A stretch of 64,000 nt of DNA from Pararobbsia alpina (lineage in GTDB: Bacteria > Pseudomonadota > Gammaproteobacteria > Burkholderiales > Burkholderiaceae): NCBI RefSeq assembly GCF_902859895.1, contig NZ_CADIKM010000003.1:62001-126000 (forward strand). The letters are read 5' to 3'. Both the position numbers and the translations under genes were made by a program. The notes under the pieces are model-generated. The model searched no databases, was not told where the DNA came from, and saw nothing but the letters and a program-made list of their open reading frames with translations. This document shows positions 59,394 to 64,000 of this stretch, in pieces. The stretch's first letter is position 1; each line of letters starts with the position of its first letter.

Positions 59394-61025
59394 GTGAAAC
59401 AAGTGAATGCATCGCTGCAGGACGCGGAAAGTTTCGACTATGTGATCGTGGGTTCCGGCGCCGCCGGTTCCATCCTGGCCAACCGCCTGAGTGTCGACGG
59501 CTCGACGGTCTGCCTGCTCGAGGCGGGACCACCTGATCGCAGTCTGTTCCTGCATATGCCGGCCGGCTATATCAAGTCGGTGTTCAATCCAAAGTACGCC
59601 TGGCAGTTTTCCAGCGAGCCCACGGAGCTTACCAACGGGCGCCGGATCCCGGTTCCGCAGGGGCGTACGCTGGGCGGCTCGACGTCGATCAACGGTCTTG
59701 TCTACAACCGCGGTCAGCGTGCTGACTTTGACCATTGGGCGGAACTCGGCAATCCTGGATGGTCGTACGAAGACGTCCTCCCGTACTTCAAGTCGATGGA
59801 GCGCCGCACCGGAGGCGACGACCGGTATCGCGGTCGTTCGGGCGAGTTGCCGGTCAGCGATATCGACTGGATTCATCCGATCTGCGAAGCGTTCATCAAG
59901 GGGGCGGTCGACAGCGGGCTTCCTCGCAATCCCGATTACAACGGTGCCGAGCAGGCTGGCGTCGGCTATTTCCAGCGGACCATCGACAACGGCTGGCGCA
60001 TGAGTACCGCCAAGACCTTCCTCGGTCCGGCCCGTTCGCGACCCAATCTGCATGTGAAGACGTACGCGCAGGCCACTCGGATCCTGTTCGAAGGACGCAA
60101 GGCGATCGGCGTTGCCTATGTTCATCCCGGACGCCAATCCGAGCCGAAGGCTGTACTGGCCAGACGCGAGGTCATCATCGCCTGCGGAGCGATCAACACG
60201 CCGAAGCTGCTGCAACTGTCCGGCCTGGGATCGGCGCCGTTCCTGCAGTCGCGCGGCATCGAGGTCGTGCACGAGCTGCGTGGTGTCGGCGAAAACCTTT
60301 CCGATCACTATTCGGTCCGCGCGGTTGTCAAGGTCAAGAACAGCCAGACGATGAATGAGCTGGTGAAGGGCATGAACCTCGGCGGCCAGCTGTTACGCTG
60401 GGCGTTGAAGAAGCCCAGCATTCTTGCGCTCAGCCCGTCGCTCGTTCACTACTTCTGCAAGTCGTCGCCCGAACTGGCCTTGCCCGATATGCAGGGCGTC
60501 TTCACGCCGGCCAGCTACAAGGAAGGCTACGTCGGCATGCTCGACGATTTCCCGGGCATGACAGCCGGCATCTGGCAGCACCGGCCCGAGAGCCGCGGAT
60601 ATGTGCGGATCAAGTCTGCCGATCCGTTCGAAGACCCGATGATCCAGCCCAACTATCTCGAGCATCCGAACGACCAGAACACACTGGTTCGCGGCATCAG
60701 ACTCGCACGCAAGCTGCTGCGCTCGCGGGCGCTCGACCAGTACTTCGACAAGGAAACGCTGCCGGGCGAGCTCTGCGAATCGGACGACGAATTGCTCAGC
60801 TTCGCCAAGCGATACGGCGTGTCGTCGTATCACGTCAACGGAACCGCCCGCATGGGTGCGGCGGACGACCGGTTCGCGGTCGTCGATCATGAACTCCGTG
60901 TGCACGGCGTGCAGAGCCTGCGCGTAGTCGATTCGTCCGTGATGCCGTCGATGCCCTCAGCGAATGTGTGCGCGGCGACGATGATGATCGCCAACAAGGC
61001 GTCCGATTTGATCCGGAAGCGTTGA
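59394..61025 (+). CDS. GMC-family FAD oxidoreductase (choline-dehydrogenase-like)
   Basis: 543 residues. FAD motif DYVIVGSGAAGSILANRLS at the N-terminus, GMC signature GRTLGGSTSINGLVYNRGQ near residue 90, and C-terminal active-site region SSYHVNGTARMG with MPSMPSANVCAATMMIANKA after it. Family members oxidise primary alcohols to aldehydes, which suits the aldehyde dehydrogenase 25 bp upstream. The start is GTG 59394; a second in-frame GTG sits three codons on. Substrate not determinable from sequence alone. Confidence 0.92.
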   Translation: MKQVNASLQDAESFDYVIVGSGAAGSILANRLSVDGSTVCLLEAGPPDRSLFLHMPAGYIKSVFNPKYAWQFSSEPTELTNGRRIPVPQGRTLGGSTSINGLVYNRGQRADFDHWAELGNPGWSYEDVLPYFKSMERRTGGDDRYRGRSGELPVSDIDWIHPICEAFIKGAVDSGLPRNPDYNGAEQAGVGYFQRTIDNGWRMSTAKTFLGPARSRPNLHVKTYAQATRILFEGRKAIGVAYVHPGRQSEPKAVLARREVIIACGAINTPKLLQLSGLGSAPFLQSRGIEVVHELRGVGENLSDHYSVRAVVKVKNSQTMNELVKGMNLGGQLLRWALKKPSILALSPSLVHYFCKSSPELALPDMQGVFTPASYKEGYVGMLDDFPGMTAGIWQHRPESRGYVRIKSADPFEDPMIQPNYLEHPNDQNTLVRGIRLARKLLRSRALDQYFDKETLPGELCESDDELLSFAKRYGVSSYHVNGTARMGAADDRFAVVDHELRVHGVQSLRVVDSSVMPSMPSANVCAATMMIANKASDLIRKR

Positions 61026-61072
61026 CGGCCTCCGTTCGAATCCGTCCAAAGAAAACAACGTAAGGAGATACT

Positions 61073-62275
61073 GTGTTTAAAGCCCAGCCGTTATTCGCTC
61101 TAAAGGCAGTTTGCGCACTCGCTGTCGCGTTAATCACGTACACGAGCGCAAGCGCGCAGGAAATCAAGATCGGCTTTAACAGTGATATGTCCGCGACCGG
61201 CTCTGCCGACTTCGGCGTGTCGGCCCTGCAGGGGGCGCGGCAGGCGGCCGCGGATCTCGATGCAAAGGGCGGTGTGCTCGGACGCAAGGTCGTCATCGTC
61301 GAACGCGATGACATGGGCTCGCCGCCGAAGGCGATTCAGAACACCAATGAGCTGGTCGACAATGTGAAGGTCGATGCGATGCTCGGCGGTGTCAACTCGG
61401 GCAATATGCTTGCCTGGCTGCGTATCGATGAACAGAAGAAGATCCCGACCATCTCGCCGGTCGCGACTTCCACGGCGATCACGACACGTTATGCAAGCGC
61501 ACCACAGAACTACATCTTCCGCGTGTCGATGGCGGACCGCGACCAGCTGGCCTTGCTCGTCGCCTACGCAGCAAAGGGAAGCAAGAACCATAAGATCGCG
61601 CTCATAACCGACACCACGGGCTATGGCCAGCAGGGTGCGAAGGACGCGACCGAAATCCTGGCGATGCACGGCCTGAAGCCGGTCGATGCCGAAATGTTCG
61701 GTCCGACCGATACGGACATGACGTCCCAGTTGAACAAGATCAAAAACTCGGCTGCCGACACCCTGATCGTCTATGCACTGGCCGATTCGAACGCGCACGT
61801 CATGCGCAGCCTCGAGAAGATCAACTACTTTCCGACCGTGTTGGGTTCGTGGGCCAATCTGAGTCCGCCTTATCTCCGTATCGCCGGACCCGACCTTGCG
61901 AAGAAGATGATTTTTACGGCGTCGATCACAGAGGATTCCTCTCAGAAGTCGGGGGCCCTGTACCAGACGCTGGTCAAGCAGAACGGCAGCGTGCCGACCT
62001 ACGTGATGGCAGCGCAAGCCTACGATTCGGTCAGGATCCTGGCCGCGGCGATGGAGCAGGCGAAGTCGGTCGACGGCGAGAAGGTCCAGCAGGCGCTCGA
62101 AAACCTGAACAGCGTCGACGGGGTGATCAAGACCTATCAGAAGCCCTTTTCTCATCAGAACCATGAAGCCTTGTCGGCGAAGGACTTTCGCCTCGTTCGA
62201 TGGGACAACGGCAAAATCGTCACGGCTGTCGACGATGTGAGCAAATCGATTACGCCCGCGGACATCAAGGAATAA
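61073..62275 (+). CDS. Periplasmic binding protein of a branched-chain-type ABC transporter
   Basis: 400 residues, type I periplasmic-binding fold (LivJ-like). Signal peptide from GTG 61073 through VALITYTSASAQ to the mature start EIKIGFNSDMSATGSADFG; VSALQGARQAAADLDAKGGVLG and ITDTTGYGQQGAKDA follow. AAGGAG lies six bases before the start codon. Such proteins also bind aromatic acids, amides or alcohol-derived acids, so together with the oxidoreductases it probably imports the operon's substrate rather than leucine. 47 bp behind the GMC gene. Confidence 0.92.
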   Translation: MFKAQPLFALKAVCALAVALITYTSASAQEIKIGFNSDMSATGSADFGVSALQGARQAAADLDAKGGVLGRKVVIVERDDMGSPPKAIQNTNELVDNVKVDAMLGGVNSGNMLAWLRIDEQKKIPTISPVATSTAITTRYASAPQNYIFRVSMADRDQLALLVAYAAKGSKNHKIALITDTTGYGQQGAKDATEILAMHGLKPVDAEMFGPTDTDMTSQLNKIKNSAADTLIVYALADSNAHVMRSLEKINYFPTVLGSWANLSPPYLRIAGPDLAKKMIFTASITEDSSQKSGALYQTLVKQNGSVPTYVMAAQAYDSVRILAAAMEQAKSVDGEKVQQALENLNSVDGVIKTYQKPFSHQNHEALSAKDFRLVRWDNGKIVTAVDDVSKSITPADIKE

Positions 62276-62369
62276 TCGAAGGCCGCGACCGGTTCAATTC
62301 AGCAACGCACTGGACGTCTGGCCGCGGCACCGCGCCGTATCCAGCGTCCGCGCGGAAGGGTTCGCATCG

Positions 62370-63284
62370 ATGGATATTTTTCAGGCGATCTTCAGCGGCC
62401 TGGCGATGGGCAGCGTCTATGCGCTCGTCGCGTTCGGCTTCAGCATTACCTATACGACCACGAAGACCTTCAACTTCGGGCAGGGTGCGTTTCTGGCACT
62501 CGCTGGTCTGATCGCGGTCAGCGCGGTGCTGTACTTCAGCCACGGCAAGCTGTCCGGGTTTCCCACGCCAGCGGACGTGACGTGGCCATCGTTCATCTTC
62601 GCGCTGGTGGTGAGCATCGTGATCATGGCCGTGCTCGGCTATGCGCTGTATTTCACGGCCATCAAGCACTTCGTGGGCGAAGCGGGCCTGTCCTGGGTGA
62701 TGAGCACCATCGGCTTCGGCATCATTGTGCAGAACGTGGCGCTGCTCATTTGGGGACCCGCGCCGATTGCACTTGCGTCGCCATTGGGTGATCGCGTCAT
62801 GGTCCTGTTCGGCGCCGGGATGCGGCCGCAGGAAGTGCTGGTGTTCTTCACCGCCCTGGTCCTCATGCTGGTGTTCGACTGGGCGTTGCACAAAACGAAG
62901 ATGGGCAAGGCGGTCAGGGCCGTCGCGTTCAGCAAGTCCGCGGCGAGCCTCATGGGCATCAACGCGAATGCCATCGCGGTTGCCGTGTTCGTTATCAGTT
63001 CCGGCCTGGCGGCCATTGCCGGCGTGATGACCGCGCCGATCACCACCGCCTCGGTGTTCGTCGGCACGCTGCTGTCGCTCAAGGCGTTCTCTGCAGCCAT
63101 TCTCGGCGGCCTGGACAATCCCCGCGGTTGCATCTTCGGGGGCTTTCTGATCGGCTTGCTCGAGGCGTTCATCGGCCTCTGGTACTCGAATCTGCGCGAA
63201 ATCGCGGTGTTCGGTCTGATCATAGTTGTCCTGTATTTCCGCCCCGCCGGTTTGTTGGGCCGTACACACCCGGAGAAAGTATGA
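62370..63284 (+). CDS. livH: LivH-type ABC transporter permease
   Basis: 304-residue inner-membrane permease of the LivH family. Begins MDIFQAIFSGLAMGSVYALVA; GFSITYTTTKTFNFGQGAFLALAG is the conserved first-loop segment, and GMRPQEVLVFF and the cytoplasmic coupling loop with MGKAVRAVAFSKSAASLMGI are seen. Around eight hydrophobic spans. Its stop overlaps the livM start as ATGA (63281-63284). The gap of 94 bp to the binding-protein gene shows nothing remarkable. Confidence 0.94.
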   Translation: MDIFQAIFSGLAMGSVYALVAFGFSITYTTTKTFNFGQGAFLALAGLIAVSAVLYFSHGKLSGFPTPADVTWPSFIFALVVSIVIMAVLGYALYFTAIKHFVGEAGLSWVMSTIGFGIIVQNVALLIWGPAPIALASPLGDRVMVLFGAGMRPQEVLVFFTALVLMLVFDWALHKTKMGKAVRAVAFSKSAASLMGINANAIAVAVFVISSGLAAIAGVMTAPITTASVFVGTLLSLKAFSAAILGGLDNPRGCIFGGFLIGLLEAFIGLWYSNLREIAVFGLIIVVLYFRPAGLLGRTHPEKV

Positions 63285-64000
63285 AGCCCATGAAGATCGT
63301 CCTGCCGATCGTCATCGCGGCGCTGGCATCGGTGACTGCGTATGCGCCCATCAACGACTTCTACCGTCTCATCGCGTTCAATATCGGTGTCTACTATATT
63401 GCTGCGACGGGATTCAATATCCTCGTCGGGCAGACCGGCCAGAAGTCGCTCGGGCATGCCGGCCTGTTCGGCGTGGGGGCCTATACAGTCGCCTTGCTCA
63501 CGGTCAACTACCAGGTGGGTCCCTGGCTCGCGCTGCTCTGTGCCGCGGGGATGTCCGCGATATTCGGTGTGGTCATCGCGATCCCCGCCTTGAAGGTCAA
63601 GGGCCCAAGCCTTGCGATGGTCACCATCGCCTTTGGCCTGCTGATCGAAAAGATCGTCTCCGAATGGACCGATGTGTTCATGGGGCAAGCCGGTTTCTCC
63701 GGGATCACGTCGCTCGGTTTCAACGGCGTCGCGCTTGATAGCCGTCAATGGGTGGTCGCCGTCGCGTTACTCGCGCTGGTGCTGCATGCGCTGACGAGCT
63801 CGCTGCTGAGCGGTCGTTTCGGCCGCGGATTCGCCGCAGTTCGCACCTCCGAGATTGCGGCCGAGAGTGTCGGCGTGAGCGTCTATCGTTTCAAGATCCT
63901 CGCTTTCGCCATCAGCGCAACGACATGCGGTATCGCCGGCGCGCTCGTGGCGGAGCAGAACCAGTACATCAATTCCGACTTCGTCAATTTCAATCTCTCG
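63281..64000 (+). CDS. livM: LivM-type ABC transporter permease (3'-truncated by window)
   Basis: The first 240 residues of the second permease. Conserved segments: GFNILVGQTGQKSLGHAGLFGVGAYT with the family's GQ.SLGHA motif, IPALKVKGPSLAMVTIAFG and RTSEIAAESVGVSVYRFKI, the ATPase-coupling loop. Translationally coupled to livH through ATGA. The gene runs off the right edge; LivG/LivF ATPase genes would be expected next. Confidence 0.94.
   Translation, partial: MKPMKIVLPIVIAALASVTAYAPINDFYRLIAFNIGVYYIAATGFNILVGQTGQKSLGHAGLFGVGAYTVALLTVNYQVGPWLALLCAAGMSAIFGVVIAIPALKVKGPSLAMVTIAFGLLIEKIVSEWTDVFMGQAGFSGITSLGFNGVALDSRQWVVAVALLALVLHALTSSLLSGRFGRGFAAVRTSEIAAESVGVSVYRFKILAFAISATTCGIAGALVAEQNQYINSDFVNFNLS

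Overview
This 64 kb window is a chromosomal segment from a GC-rich betaproteobacterium of the family Burkholderiaceae (Burkholderia/Paraburkholderia relatives). I base this on protein sequences and on familiar gene orders: dusB-fis-purH-ruvC-ruvA-ruvB, miaB-phoH-ybeY-corC-lnt-glyQ-glyS-gmhB-plsC, lptD-surA-pdxA-rsmA and rplM-rpsI-erpA. The genus cannot be fixed from the sequence alone. I saw no insertion sequence, CRISPR array, rRNA or tRNA.

Layout. 0-6 kb: the C-terminal part of an ATM1-type ABC exporter, a LysR regulator, glutamate dehydrogenase, a class II glutamine amidotransferase, dihydroorotase and the RNase P RNA. 6-10 kb: an OsmC-type peroxidase, a probable small RNA with its own promoter and terminator, ribosomal proteins L13 and S9, ErpA, and anhydro-MurNAc kinase behind the decayed end of an M23 peptidase. 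10-23 kb: tyrS, a phosphoglycerate-mutase-like phosphatase, the dusB-to-ruvB operon, and an overlapping amgK-murU-pepP-ubiH operon. 23-29 kb: the outer-membrane assembly operon lptD-surA-pdxA-rsmA. 29-44 kb: a long minus-strand housekeeping block covering membrane, LPS, tRNA and rRNA functions, ending upstream at a lone glpK. 44-53 kb: a ferritin-like protein, an RhlE-type helicase with a very long disordered tail, two multihaem cytochromes c, small membrane proteins and a CtaG-like oxidase assembly factor, without oxidase subunits.

53-64 kb is the accessory part. It holds a quinone-oxidoreductase-like enzyme, then a decayed stretch: a cupin-regulator C-terminus, a truncated AbiEi-like fragment with a palindrome, and a type IV toxin-antitoxin pair whose AbiEii nucleotidyltransferase is cut by an in-frame TAA while the AbiEi partner and its 13-bp-arm operator are intact. 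Next to it a divergent LysR regulator faces a catabolic operon: aldehyde dehydrogenase, GMC oxidoreductase, and a branched-chain-type ABC transporter (binding protein, LivH, LivM running off the end). A perfect 27-bp palindrome sits about 64 bp upstream of the predicted transcription start of that operon, the usual place for a LysR-type recognition site.

Functional links: anmK, amgK and murU belong to the same cell-wall recycling route (anhMurNAc to UDP-MurNAc). lptD, surA, gmhB, lnt and the acyltransferase all serve the outer envelope. The LysR-ALDH-GMC-Liv block looks like uptake plus two-step oxidation of an unidentified alcohol. The most novel-looking signals are the roughly 90-nt small RNA at 6903-6992, with four CCUCC (anti-Shine-Dalgarno) motifs, and the broken AbiE locus.
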